The notes: generated by a model not told the origin, from the letters alone. DNA of 12,077 nt from Lachnospiraceae bacterium (GCA_017964055.1 JAGCSS010000111.1:1-12077), one strand, 5' to 3'; counted from the stretch's first letter, positions 1 to 7,512 are shown. Made by a program: numbers and translations.

Positions 1-96
1 AATCCTTCGCGTAAGAACCGCATCGCGACGGGCGCGGGCGTTGACATTGCCGATGTTAACCGCATGGTGAAGCAGTTCGGCGAGACCGCAAGATGA
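1..96 (+). CDS. ffh: Signal recognition particle protein Ffh, C-terminal fragment (5' truncated)
   Basis: This is the end of the M domain of Ffh, the SRP54 GTPase that binds 4.5S/scRNA and signal sequences of nascent membrane and secreted proteins. The gene starts outside the window. Frame 1 encodes NPSRKNRIATGAG followed by VDIADVNRMVKQF, which matches the conserved SRP54 'SR..RIA.G.G...V..VN.L.KQF' segment of the RNA-binding helices. The frame then reads GETAR and stops at TGA 94-96. The normal continuation (Arg-Lys-Met-Met and a Gly/Lys/Met-rich tail) is present in frame 3 up to 171-173, so a single nucleotide appears to be missing near 86-88 (CC where CCC would restore the frame). Family identity is firm. 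Whether the truncation is real or a sequencing error cannot be decided here. The gene lies just upstream of rpsP, the usual Firmicute order. Confidence 0.85.
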   Translation, partial: NPSRKNRIATGAGVDIADVNRMVKQFGETAR

Positions 97-173
97 TGAC
101 GCAGAGGTCCGGAATGTTCGGAGGCAAGGGCAAGAAGGGCAAGTTCAAAATGCCATTTAATATGAAGTTCTGA
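93..173 (+). other. Out-of-frame C-terminal tail of Ffh
   Basis: Frame 3 from ATG 93 to TGA 171-173 encodes MMTQRSGMFGGKG, then KKGKFKMPFNMKF. This Met/Gly/Lys-rich stretch is the typical extreme C-terminus of Firmicute Ffh, which normally follows the RKMM helix. It is displaced by one nucleotide from the upstream frame. It is not a likely independent gene: ATG 93 has no Shine-Dalgarno sequence. Confidence 0.75.
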
Positions 174-181
174 TGTAATGC

Positions 182-209
182 TTAACTAAACTTCATTTAT
201 GGATATATT
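182..209 (+). promoter_or_regulatory. Possible weak promoter upstream of rpsP
   Basis: TTAACT (182-187) and TATATT (204-209) are separated by 16 bp and lie just upstream of the rpsP ribosome binding site. The match to the -35/-10 consensus is partial, and rpsP could simply be co-transcribed with ffh. No terminator with a T tract is seen between ffh and rpsP. Confidence 0.3.
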
Positions 210-236
210 ACAAATCAAACCAAGGAGGTGAAAGAG

Positions 237-479
237 ATGGTAAAGATTAGACTTCGCAGAATGGGTGCAAAGAAGAATCCCTTCTACAGAATCATCGTTG
301 CAGACAGCAATTCTCCCCGTGACGGTCGTTTCATCGAGGAGATCGGTACTTATGATCCCAACAAGGAGCCCAGTCAGTTCAAGATTGACGAGGAGGCAGC
401 CAAGAAGTGGCTCGCTAACGGTGCTCAGCCTACCGATATCGTAGGAAAGCTTTTCAAGAAGGCCGGTATTGTAAAATAA
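237..479 (+). CDS. rpsP: 30S ribosomal protein bS16
   Basis: bS16 is a primary assembly protein of the small ribosomal subunit that contacts 16S rRNA in the body of the 30S particle. The 80-residue product starts [19 protein letters not shown] and contains [21 protein letters not shown], split here as the family's two signature blocks, with the usual basic C-terminus. Length is normal for the family (about 80-90 aa). ATG 237 is chosen because AAGGAGG (222-228) lies 8 nt upstream. An in-frame GTG at 228 would overlap that SD and add three residues (Met-Lys-Glu) not seen in the family. It is followed 17 nt later by khpA and almost certainly co-transcribed with it. Confidence 0.97.
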   Translation: MVKIRLRRMGAKKNPFYRIIVADSNSPRDGRFIEEIGTYDPNKEPSQFKIDEEAAKKWLANGAQPTDIVGKLFKKAGIVK

Positions 480-496
480 TTGTGAGGTGATCAGTA

Positions 497-724
497 GTGA
501 AAGAATTAGTCAGGATTATTGCTACATCACTGGTCGATCATCCGGAGCAGGTTGAGGTTACCGAGAAGGAAACCGAAAAGGCCCTTGTAATCGAGCTTAA
601 AGTCGCACCGGAGGATATGGGAAAGGTCATTGGAAAACAGGGCCGTATCGCAAAGTCCATACGTACCGTTGTAAAAGCTGCTGCTACAAAGGATGATAAG
701 AAAGTTGTAGTAGACATCGTTTGA
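497..724 (+). CDS. khpA: KH-domain RNA-binding protein KhpA (YlqC)
   Basis: This small KH-domain RNA-binding protein, in other Firmicutes, works with KhpB/EloR in RNA-linked control of cell elongation and division. The 75-residue product is a single KH domain. Its GxxG nucleic-acid-binding loop reads GKVIGKQGRIAKSIR (about residues 42-56), followed by the helix TVVKAAATKDDKKVVVDIV, which ends in the beta strand typical of the family. Length is standard (75-80 aa). The start is GTG 497 with GAGGTGAT (484-491) upstream, giving about 5 nt spacing. The gene lies between rpsP and rimM in most Firmicutes. Here a terminator and an unrelated surface-protein gene separate it from rimM. Confidence 0.93.
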   Translation: MKELVRIIATSLVDHPEQVEVTEKETEKALVIELKVAPEDMGKVIGKQGRIAKSIRTVVKAAATKDDKKVVVDIV

Positions 725-730
725 TGTTGA

Positions 731-759
731 AGGGGACGGTTATACCGTCCTCTTTTTTT
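731..759 (+). terminator. Intrinsic terminator after khpA
   Basis: A 9-bp stem (arms 731-739 and 745-753, one G-T wobble) with a 5-nt loop TTATA is followed by a run of seven T. It ends the ffh-rpsP-khpA unit and separates it from rimM-trmD. Confidence 0.9.
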
Positions 760-859
760 ATGCGGAAAACGCGGCAATATATACCCTTGTGGGTGATTTA
801 ATGTGTCCGGTCAAGCAGTATTATAAGCATAGATCAGATTACAAGGAGGTTTACTTTTT

Positions 860-2767
860 ATGCGAAGTCTCGGAAGGTTTATCAAAGCTATGGTCGTATT
901 CGCCGCAGTGTGCATGCTCACGGCTATGATGCCGGATGTTGTGAAGGCCGAAGCGGGCGATTACTATACGCTGAACGGCAATGAGCTCGGCAGATACAGT
1001 GATGTCGACCGTGTACAGGTTGAAGGAACAGATGGTACGATCTCGTTCAATCCCGAGCTGGGCATGGTTGTTCAGGTTTACGGCAGCAATCTTACAAAGA
1101 TAAATATCCCCGATAAGATAAACGGTGTGAAAGTCAGATCTATCGCCGACTGGGCGATCCAGTACAGAGAAAATGTTACTGAACTGACGCTTCCGGAGGG
1201 CCTGGAGATCATAGGAGACGGTAATTTCAGAGGCCTGAAAGTTAAAAAGATCGTCATCCCCGGAAGCGTAACTTCGATCGGAAGCAGTACATTCAGCTAC
1301 AGTGAGTATCTTGAAGAGATCGTGTTTGAAGATGGGGCATCCGGAAAGACACTCGGCGACTGGTCGGTACAGGAATGCACGGCATTGAAGTCCGTTTATT
1401 TCGGTGAAGGTTTTGTAAGCCTCGGACAGGGAACCGGACGTTACTGTGATAAGCTCGAAACGGTTTGTTTCCCGACAACACTTAAGTCTATCGGCAATTA
1501 TTCATTCAGATACTGCACAAACCTCGAGAACGTAAAAGTCGGCAAAAAGTCAGTCGATTATATGCATGAGTTCGGTGAACTCGGAATCAGTCTCGGGGAT
1601 TATCCTTTTACGCAGTGCTATTTTCTTCGCAAGGATTTCTCACCTTCCTACAAGACAAGCAAGTGGTACGATGCCGTCCATGAATTGAAGCTGACAGGCG
1701 ATTATGCAAAGGATATCGTTATGATCGCGCGCTCCCAGTTGGGATACCATGAGGGCAATTCGTTTGACGAGCAGCACGGAAACAATACTAAGGGAAACAA
1801 GGATTTCGCGGAGTATAATTATTTCTACGGTGATCCCGGAACCATGTGGTGCGGCGAGTTCGTTGACTGGTGCTATGCCATGGCCGGCGTTCCAGATGAG
1901 CTCTACAGCCTGTCTTCGTCGGATAATGAATATGACAATCAGCATAAATGGGAGGATACCGTTTATGCGGGCGGAAGCTATAAACTTAAGCCCGGCGATG
2001 TGATCATGTTCATCGCCGACGGCAATAAGGATCATGTGATCATGGTCGAATCGCTCGAAGACAGCGGCAAAAATATCATTGTGCATTCCGTTGATGGTAA
2101 TCACAGCCAGGCTGTCGTGACCGACACATGGAGGATCGAGAAAAAGACCGGAAGATGTCTTGACTATAATTATGACACCAACGGACATGTGGATACGATC
2201 TACGGTCCCGACTGGAGTCTGGCGGATACGATAAAGTATTATAATGTCAGGTTCGACGCAAACGGCGGAACGACTTCCGTTTCTTCGAAAAAAGTATCGA
2301 ATAAGGCTTTTTACGGAATCCTCCCGATCCCCGTACGTTCGGGATACACATTTGACGGATGGTATACTTCTCCTGAGGGCGGAAATCTGATCACCGCATA
2401 TAGGAATGTTGATCTTACGGACAACGTGACGCTTTATGCGCACTGGAGCGGCAGCGGAAGCGGGGACGATAACAGATCCGATAAGAATACCAAGATAACC
2501 ATAAAGGCTTCCAAATCCTCGATAAAGAAATCTGCGGTTAAGAAGAAAGCCGTATCGGTTCAGATAGTTGTAACCGGAAACCGGGGAAAGGTTACATTCA
2601 AGAATGTTTCATCTTCAAAACTGAAGAAATACATTTCTTTGACCACTGACGGAAAAGTAACGTTTACAAAAGGCGCACCTAAGGGAACCTATAAGATAAA
2701 GGTATCCGTTGCTGAGACAGACGGACAGCCGGGTGCAGAAAAAACGATAAAGATCAAGATCAAATAA
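860..2767 (+). CDS. Secreted LRR (BspA-like) / CHAP-amidase-like surface protein with InlB-type repeat
   Basis: This 635-residue exported protein has an unrecognised specific role, probably in cell-wall hydrolysis or surface interaction. Residues 1-30 are a signal peptide (basic start, hydrophobic core, likely cleavage after VVKA). Residues about 80-235 carry BspA/LRR_5-type repeats such as LPEGLEIIGDGNFRGL and IPGSVTSIGSSTFSY. Residues about 280-430 resemble a CHAP/NlpC-like cysteine amidase: candidate Cys331 in MWCGEFVDWCYAMAGVP, His392 in DHVIMVES, and a polar third residue in HSVDGN. Residues about 461-531 match a Listeria-Bacteroides (InlB B) repeat, with FDANGG, GYTFDGWYTSPEGG and LYAHW. 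Residues 545-635 are a Lys-rich beta domain, possibly wall-binding. ATG 860 has AAGGAGGT (843-850) 9 nt upstream. A -10-like TATTAT at 819-824 lacks a convincing -35. It is a single-gene unit inserted between khpA and rimM and flanked by terminators. Domain calls are by eye. Confidence 0.85.
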   Translation: MRSLGRFIKAMVVFAAVCMLTAMMPDVVKAEAGDYYTLNGNELGRYSDVDRVQVEGTDGTISFNPELGMVVQVYGSNLTKINIPDKINGVKVRSIADWAIQYRENVTELTLPEGLEIIGDGNFRGLKVKKIVIPGSVTSIGSSTFSYSEYLEEIVFEDGASGKTLGDWSVQECTALKSVYFGEGFVSLGQGTGRYCDKLETVCFPTTLKSIGNYSFRYCTNLENVKVGKKSVDYMHEFGELGISLGDYPFTQCYFLRKDFSPSYKTSKWYDAVHELKLTGDYAKDIVMIARSQLGYHEGNSFDEQHGNNTKGNKDFAEYNYFYGDPGTMWCGEFVDWCYAMAGVPDELYSLSSSDNEYDNQHKWEDTVYAGGSYKLKPGDVIMFIADGNKDHVIMVESLEDSGKNIIVHSVDGNHSQAVVTDTWRIEKKTGRCLDYNYDTNGHVDTIYGPDWSLADTIKYYNVRFDANGGTTSVSSKKVSNKAFYGILPIPVRSGYTFDGWYTSPEGGNLITAYRNVDLTDNVTLYAHWSGSGSGDDNRSDKNTKITIKASKSSIKKSAVKKKAVSVQIVVTGNRGKVTFKNVSSSKLKKYISLTTDGKVTFTKGAPKGTYKIKVSVAETDGQPGAEKTIKIKIK

Positions 2768-2790
2768 AACGGAATATTATAGCAAACAGG

Positions 2791-2824
2791 CCGGAGATCT
2801 CGCTATATGAGGTCTCCGGTTTTT
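2791..2824 (+). terminator. Intrinsic terminator after the LRR/CHAP gene
   Basis: An 11-bp stem (2791-2801 with 2809-2819, one G-T wobble) closes a 7-nt loop and is followed by TTTTT (2820-2824). It isolates the surface-protein gene from rimM. Confidence 0.92.
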
Positions 2825-2851
2825 ACTGATAAAATACTCTATTTTTGCTTT

Positions 2852-2880
2852 TTGCATTAAATCAGGATAAATGGTATTAT
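2852..2880 (+). promoter_or_regulatory. Sigma-A-type promoter for rimM-trmD
   Basis: TTGCAT (2852-2857) and TATTAT (2875-2880) have a 17-bp spacer. Transcription would begin near 2887, leaving a leader of about 38 nt before the rimM ATG at 2925. Confidence 0.7.
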
Positions 2881-2924
2881 AGTTTTCACAGATGAATCTA
2901 ATACAGCAGAGAAGGGATCACGGA

Positions 2925-3437
2925 ATGGAAGAAAGACTGAGAGTAGGTGTGATAACATCGGCGCACGGAGTCCACGGTGAAGTAAATGTATTTCCCACCA
3001 CGGACGATCCGCAGCGCTTTAAGCAGCTGGGAAAATGCTATATAGACAAAAAGGGCGTCTTAAAGGAAGTTGAGATAGACAGTGTCAAGTTCTTCAAGAA
3101 TATGGTCATCCTGCATTTTAAGGATATAGATGACAGGAATTTTGCAGAGACACTGAAACAGTGCGACCTGCTGATCGACAGAGAGGATGCCGTGCCGCTG
3201 GCTGAGGGCGAGTTCTTTATCTGCGACCTCGTGGGACTTAAAGTCATAGATGAGGCGGGGACTGAGCTCGGAGTCGTGGAGGATGTGCTCCAGACGGGCG
3301 CGAATGACGTATTTCAGGTAACAAAGCCCGATGGTAAGGAGCTGCTGATCCCTTCGATAAAGGACTGCGTACTCGAGAAGAATCCCGGGGGCGGATATAT
3401 CAAAGTACACCTGCTGCCGGGACTGGAGGAATTATGA
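2925..3437 (+). CDS. rimM: 16S rRNA processing protein RimM
   Basis: RimM binds uS19 and helps mature the 30S head and the 3' part of 16S rRNA. The 170-residue product has the N-terminal RimM beta barrel (LRVGVITSAHGVHGEVNVFP at the start, about residues 5-24). It also has the C-terminal PRC barrel, with FFICDLVGLKVIDEAGTELG, the ANDVFQV strand and LLIPSIKDCVLEKN. Length is typical. ATG 2925 is preferred because AGAAGGG lies at 2910-2916. An in-frame ATG at 2892 has no SD, would lie only about 5 nt after the predicted transcription start, and adds a non-homologous 11 residues. The stop overlaps the trmD start (ATGA), so the two genes are translationally coupled. Confidence 0.95.
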   Translation: MEERLRVGVITSAHGVHGEVNVFPTTDDPQRFKQLGKCYIDKKGVLKEVEIDSVKFFKNMVILHFKDIDDRNFAETLKQCDLLIDREDAVPLAEGEFFICDLVGLKVIDEAGTELGVVEDVLQTGANDVFQVTKPDGKELLIPSIKDCVLEKNPGGGYIKVHLLPGLEEL

Positions 3438-4240
3438 TGTATTCTTCAAAGATCAGCTTTACGGTGCTGACTCTTTTTCCGGATATGATCAAAAACTGCA
3501 TGTCGACCAGTATCCTTGGCCGGGCCGTGGAGAACGGCCTGATCTCATGCGAAGTAGTCGACATACGTGACTTTTCGGAGAATAAGCACAACCGTGTCGA
3601 TGACTATCCGTATGGTGGGGGCGCCGGCATGGTCATGGAGCCCGGGCCTGTCGTGAGTGCATGCGAGCATGCCAAAGGACTGCATCCGGATAAAAAAGCG
3701 AAAGTAATATACTTAAGCCCGATCGGACGCACGTTTACGCAGGAGATCGCAAAGGAGCTGGCCGCCGAGGAGAGTCTGATATTCTTATGCGGACACTATG
3801 AGGGCATCGATGAGCGCGCACTGGAGGCGGAGGTCGATGAGTATATATCGCTCGGAGATTTTGTGCTGACCGGCGGAGAACTGCCGGCGCTGGCAGTAAT
3901 GGACGCTGTTTCCCGCCTGATCCCGGGAGTGCTGAACAATGACGAGTCTGCGGGTGAGGAGAGCTTTGAGAACGGCCTGCTGGAATACCCGCAGTTCACG
4001 AGACCGGAAGATTTTAAGGGCGTTAAGGTTCCTGAGGTCCTGCTGTCGGGACATCACGCGAATATAGAGCTGTGGCGGCTGGCCATGAGTCTGCTAAGGA
4101 CATATGAGCACCGTCCGGATATGCTCGAGGGTTTTAAGCTCGAGAAGCTGCGCAGGAGAGCGCTCTTAAAATACATAAAGGACAGCAATCTGTTTTCGGA
4201 GGATGAAAAGGATTTGATAAGGAAGATCCTTGACGCTTAA
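3434..4240 (+). CDS. trmD: tRNA (guanine-N1-)-methyltransferase TrmD
   Basis: TrmD transfers a methyl group from S-adenosylmethionine to N1 of G37 in tRNAs with a G36, preventing +1 frameshifting; it is essential in many bacteria. The 268-residue product has all hallmark SPOUT trefoil-knot motifs: DDYPYGGGAGMVM (56-68), YLSPIGRTF (93-101), LCGHYEGIDER (118-128) and EYISLGDFVLTGGELPALA (136-154) running into the knot. SFENGLLEYPQFTRP (177-191) follows. Length is slightly over the usual 240-250 because of a longer C-terminal helix. The start is ATG 3434, overlapping the rimM stop. A second ATG at 3437 has better spacing to GGAGG (3425-3429), so the exact start may be one codon later. No terminator is seen before the downstream GH26 gene, 50 nt away. 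Confidence 0.97.
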   Translation: MMYSSKISFTVLTLFPDMIKNCMSTSILGRAVENGLISCEVVDIRDFSENKHNRVDDYPYGGGAGMVMEPGPVVSACEHAKGLHPDKKAKVIYLSPIGRTFTQEIAKELAAEESLIFLCGHYEGIDERALEAEVDEYISLGDFVLTGGELPALAVMDAVSRLIPGVLNNDESAGEESFENGLLEYPQFTRPEDFKGVKVPEVLLSGHHANIELWRLAMSLLRTYEHRPDMLEGFKLEKLRRRALLKYIKDSNLFSEDEKDLIRKILDA

Positions 4241-4243
4241 TGG

Positions 4244-4273
4244 TTGGGAGCGGTGTTTTGTCTTAATTATGAT
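4244..4273 (+). promoter_or_regulatory. Possible promoter for the GH26 gene
   Basis: TTGGGA (4244-4249) and TATGAT (4268-4273) are separated by 18 bp in the short trmD-GH26 gap. A start near 4280 would leave almost no leader before the SD at 4281, so read-through from trmD is an equally good explanation. Confidence 0.3.
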
Positions 4274-4290
4274 CCGGAAAAAGGAGAAAT

Positions 4291-5955
4291 ATGAAAAGAT
4301 TATTAGTCTTAATACTGGCAGCTGCATTGATACTTACGGCCTGTACTAAAAACAGCGGCAACACAGGAGATAACGGAACAGCGGTTACCGGTGACGGTAC
4401 CGTTACGGGCAGCGCGGATAACGGCGGCGCTGCGACAGATTCCGGCAATGGAGCGGATAACACCGGCACAGCAGATAACGGGCAGAACGCACCTTCAGCA
4501 CCTGCGCGCGAGCTGACCTATTCTAAGCAGACTCGTGAGGTATCATATGAGGCGCAGCCTTTCAGCATCAAGGTCGAGGCTGAGGACGGAGTGCTCGAGG
4601 GCGGCTTGAAAACAGGCAATTCACGTAAGGGCTACAGCGGGAGCGGCTACGTGACGAACTTTAACCAGGCGGCCGGAAACAGGCTGGCTGTGAGCGTCGA
4701 GATCCCGTATGCGCAGTTTTATGACATTACGGTCAGGGCCGCGGCGGATCAGTACAAGATAAACTACCTGACAGTTAACGGTGACAGTGTATGCGAGATC
4801 GTCTGCGACGGGGAAACATCAAAGGATTTCGTTGATATGACGGCTTATTCGGTTTATCTCGATGCCGGCACCGCGGAGTTCGGAGTTCAGGAATCCTGGG
4901 GCTGGTTTGATCTCGACAGCATAACCGTAGAGGCGGGAAGCATCGTATCACCCGATACTTATAACGGAATATCCTCAAAGCTCGCGAATCCCAATGCCAA
5001 TGATGACGCGGCAAAGCTCATGGAGTATCTGGTCAGCATCTACGGAAACTATACGCTTGCGGGGCAGTACTGTCAGCATAACAGCTCGACTGAGGTCGAG
5101 GGCATATATAAGGCCACCGGCAAATATCCTGCCGTTAGAGGCTTTGATATGATATTCTGTTCGCCCAATTCGGGCTACAGCAATATGAGCGAGATATCCC
5201 AGGCAAAGTCATGGGCCGCAAAGGGTGGTATAGTTTCATTCTCATGGCACTGGCACGGACCTGTAGGCAAGAATTCGTTCTATACGAGTGATTCCGATTT
5301 CAGGATCCCCGATGCGAGGACTGCGGAGGACCTGTCGCTGGTAAGTGCTGCGGATCTAAAGACAAAGTATCAGAACGGAGAACTGACGGAAAAACAGTAC
5401 AAGCTGATCTCCGACATAGACGTGATCTCATTCCATCTGAAATCGTTGAGAGACGCCGGGATACCGATCCTCTGGAGACCTCTGCATGAGGCGAGCGGAG
5501 GCTGGTTCTGGTGGGGTGCAACGGGCGCGGATGACTACAAATGGCTCTGGAAGCTGATGTTTAACCGCATGACCTATGTGCACGGGCTCGACAACCTGAT
5601 CTGGGTATGGAACGCGCAGGACAAGAGCTGGTATCCGGGTGATGAATATGTGGATATAGTAGGAGAGGATATTTACGCCGAAGCCTACGATTACAGTTCG
5701 CAGTCGGCGAAGTTCCGAACAGTGCTCGATTATCCCGACACGCCGAAGCTTACGACGCTTTCGGAAAACGGCGTGATCATGGATCCCGAGCTTTGTGGCA
5801 GGGATAATGTATGGTGGCTGTGGTTCAATGTATGGAACGGTGATTTCCTGTTTGAGGGCATGGATACAAACGAGAAGTACACATCGGACGAGATGCTGGT
5901 CAAGACCTACAACTCCGAATATGTGATCACGCTCGATGAACTGCCGTGGAACTGA
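4291..5955 (+). CDS. Cell-surface lipoprotein: CBM35-like module plus GH26 beta-mannanase-like domain
   Basis: This is a probable membrane-anchored endo-beta-1,4-mannanase acting on mannan or glucomannan outside the cell. The 554-residue product has a lipoprotein signal with lipobox LTAC (lipidated Cys18). A Gly/Asn/Thr/Asp-rich flexible linker follows (about 19-72). Residues about 90-216 form a CBM35/CBM6-like beta-sandwich (KVEAEDG, RKGYSGSGYV, and ESWGWFDLDSITVEAG at the end). Residues about 235-554 form the GH26 barrel. SWHWHGP (318-324) and WRPLHEASGGWFWWG (395-409) mark it; Glu400 is the expected acid/base and Glu492 in TTLSENG the expected nucleophile. These follow GH26 family knowledge. 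Mannanase specificity is inferred from the WRPLHE...GWFWWG signature, and other GH26 activities are possible. AAGGAGA (4281-4287) is the SD. The stop abuts the stop of the convergent GGDEF gene. Confidence 0.92.
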   Translation: MKRLLVLILAAALILTACTKNSGNTGDNGTAVTGDGTVTGSADNGGAATDSGNGADNTGTADNGQNAPSAPARELTYSKQTREVSYEAQPFSIKVEAEDGVLEGGLKTGNSRKGYSGSGYVTNFNQAAGNRLAVSVEIPYAQFYDITVRAAADQYKINYLTVNGDSVCEIVCDGETSKDFVDMTAYSVYLDAGTAEFGVQESWGWFDLDSITVEAGSIVSPDTYNGISSKLANPNANDDAAKLMEYLVSIYGNYTLAGQYCQHNSSTEVEGIYKATGKYPAVRGFDMIFCSPNSGYSNMSEISQAKSWAAKGGIVSFSWHWHGPVGKNSFYTSDSDFRIPDARTAEDLSLVSAADLKTKYQNGELTEKQYKLISDIDVISFHLKSLRDAGIPILWRPLHEASGGWFWWGATGADDYKWLWKLMFNRMTYVHGLDNLIWVWNAQDKSWYPGDEYVDIVGEDIYAEAYDYSSQSAKFRTVLDYPDTPKLTTLSENGVIMDPELCGRDNVWWLWFNVWNGDFLFEGMDTNEKYTSDEMLVKTYNSEYVITLDELPWN

Positions 5956-7350
5956 TCACTCGTTTCGTCTGCTGAACTCGGGATGATTCCTGTAAAATGC
6001 GGATTTGTCGGCGTACATGCTCGCGTCTGCGGCATGGATCGCGTAACTGAGATCGTGATCGAGCTCATCATAATAGCTGCCTACCGCAAAATGGATATCG
6101 GTATCTTCATCTTCCTGTTTGCGCAGCTCGGCAACGATCGCTTCAAATCTGTCCTTGGGACATCCCTCGGCAAGCACCATGAACTCATCGCCGCCGGCAC
6201 GGTATATCTCATAGCCGTCAAACAAGTCACGGAGACGGTTGGCGACTGCTTTTATCAGCTCGTCGCCGGCATCGTGTCCCTTTATGTCGTTAACGGTCTT
6301 TAAGCCGTTTACATCGATGAAAACGACACCGAAATCCTTATCGAACGAGATGCTGCCTGAGGTAAAATCAGCGATCCGGTTGTTCATTGCGTTACGGTTA
6401 TATACGCCGGTGAGCATGTCGAAACGGCTCATGAGCTCCATTTTTTCGTACATCTGGTGGTTGGCGATCTCCGCTGCCAGGATAAAAGCGTTCAGCTCCA
6501 TGACTTCCTTGATCATGCTGATCCTGTCGGCATTGAAGTTCGTGGCCCAGATATAGCCGAGGATCTTGTTCTTAAGTCGAAGAGGGTAGAGGACAACATT
6601 GTAGATGCCGGATATTTTCATGGACTCGGCCCATTTGGGGTCCTTCTGCTCGACTGTCTTCATGTCGCGCTCATTGGCTATGATATAGCAGTTGCTGCCG
6701 GCCATCAGATCGCGCCAGGTCTCTGCAACTTCGAAGAACTCGTCCATGAATACGATGTCGTTATCGCCCATCGCAAATGAATTGTCATGGGAAACGCAGA
6801 GAATGGAGCATTTCCGTGCTTCGAAGTCGGTCAGCAGTATGCTGCAGGCACTGGATTCGCACATTTTGCGGATATCTTTGATGATGGAATCCATGGCGGC
6901 ATGGAAATCATCAGTCTCACGAAGCTTTATGCAGGTTTTGAGTACCTCTGAAGCTGTCTTAGGAGAGATATCGAGCAGCTTGTCCGATTCGGGCTTGGGA
7001 GTCATTTCGTAAGTAAAAAGGAGATAGTCGATGTCTTCGTCTTCCTGCGACAGCGGGATGGCATACAGATCGAGCCAAGCGTTATAGAGCTCAGTATTGA
7101 TATACTGATGCTGAGTTTTTTGCGTTGTAATGCATTTGAGACAGAACGTCTCAAAGTTCGGATCTTGTTTGATGTAGTATTTATACGATCTGCCGGGGAC
7201 AAATGTCTCATTGAGCCGGCCCACGGATTCAAGATATGCCCTGTTTGCGTCTTCGAGCGTGAAATCCCGCAGATCGTTGTCTATGGCGTTCCTGACAGCG
7301 ATAACGCATGCTTTCTGGTTGATCTTTTCTATCGAATTAAAGCCGATCAT
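5956..7350 (-). CDS. Diguanylate cyclase with PAS-like and GAF-like sensor regions (GGDEF protein)
   Basis: This is a predicted soluble diguanylate cyclase making cyclic di-GMP from two GTP. The 464-residue product has no signal peptide or membrane segment. Residues about 20-115 look like a PAS fold (EDANRAYLESVGR, FVPGRSY). Residues about 135-300 look like a GAF domain (ACSILLTDFEARKCSILCVS, NVVLYPLRLKNKILGYIWAT). Residues about 308-455 are a GGDEF domain with DMLTGVYNRN, the metal Asp346 in VVFIDVNGLK, KGHDAGDELI and an intact active loop YRAGGDEFMVLAEG (GGDEF at 386-390). The product-inhibition I-site (RxxD five residues before GGDEF) is absent at its normal position, where the sequence is FDGY. 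The ligand is unknown. ATG 7350 is preceded by GGAGG (complement of 7359-7363) at 8 nt. It is transcribed against its neighbours, converging on the GH26 gene and diverging from the ABC-F gene. Confidence 0.92.
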   Translation of the reverse strand: MIGFNSIEKINQKACVIAVRNAIDNDLRDFTLEDANRAYLESVGRLNETFVPGRSYKYYIKQDPNFETFCLKCITTQKTQHQYINTELYNAWLDLYAIPLSQEDEDIDYLLFTYEMTPKPESDKLLDISPKTASEVLKTCIKLRETDDFHAAMDSIIKDIRKMCESSACSILLTDFEARKCSILCVSHDNSFAMGDNDIVFMDEFFEVAETWRDLMAGSNCYIIANERDMKTVEQKDPKWAESMKISGIYNVVLYPLRLKNKILGYIWATNFNADRISMIKEVMELNAFILAAEIANHQMYEKMELMSRFDMLTGVYNRNAMNNRIADFTSGSISFDKDFGVVFIDVNGLKTVNDIKGHDAGDELIKAVANRLRDLFDGYEIYRAGGDEFMVLAEGCPKDRFEAIVAELRKQEDEDTDIHFAVGSYYDELDHDLSYAIHAADASMYADKSAFYRNHPEFSRRNE

Positions 7351-7412
7351 GGGGAAAACCTCCGTTTTGTGCTTTTATATGAAGTGTCCGGATCATCAAA
7401 GTCAGTTATTGT

Positions 7413-7441
7413 ATTCTACCATATTTCATCCCGTTTGTCAT
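7413..7441 (-). promoter_or_regulatory. Promoter of the GGDEF gene
   Basis: On the minus strand, ATGACA (complement of 7436-7441) and TAGAAT (complement of 7413-7418) have a 17-bp spacer. They give a start near 7406 and a 5' leader of about 55 nt. It is back to back with the ABC-F promoter. Confidence 0.65.
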
Positions 7442-7512
7442 TATTCTGTATGGGATTTATCGATTCGTGAACCGATTTGGGAAGAGTTTTGACCGTATTA
7501 TAAGCCGTTGTA

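Noticed and set aside
162..196. Inverted repeat ATGAAGTT / AACTTCAT at the end of ffh as a terminator
   Set aside because: The 8-bp arms are AT-rich with a 19-nt loop and no T run follows, so termination is unlikely.
228..236. GTG 228 as the rpsP start
   Set aside because: It overlaps the Shine-Dalgarno sequence and adds residues absent from bS16; ATG 237 has correct spacing.
1640..2443. Long minus-strand open frame (267 codons) inside the LRR/CHAP gene
   Set aside because: It is a shadow of a well-supported plus-strand gene, with no SD and no recognisable domain.
2892..2924. ATG 2892 as the rimM start
   Set aside because: There is no SD, it is too close to the predicted transcription start, and the extra residues do not match RimM.
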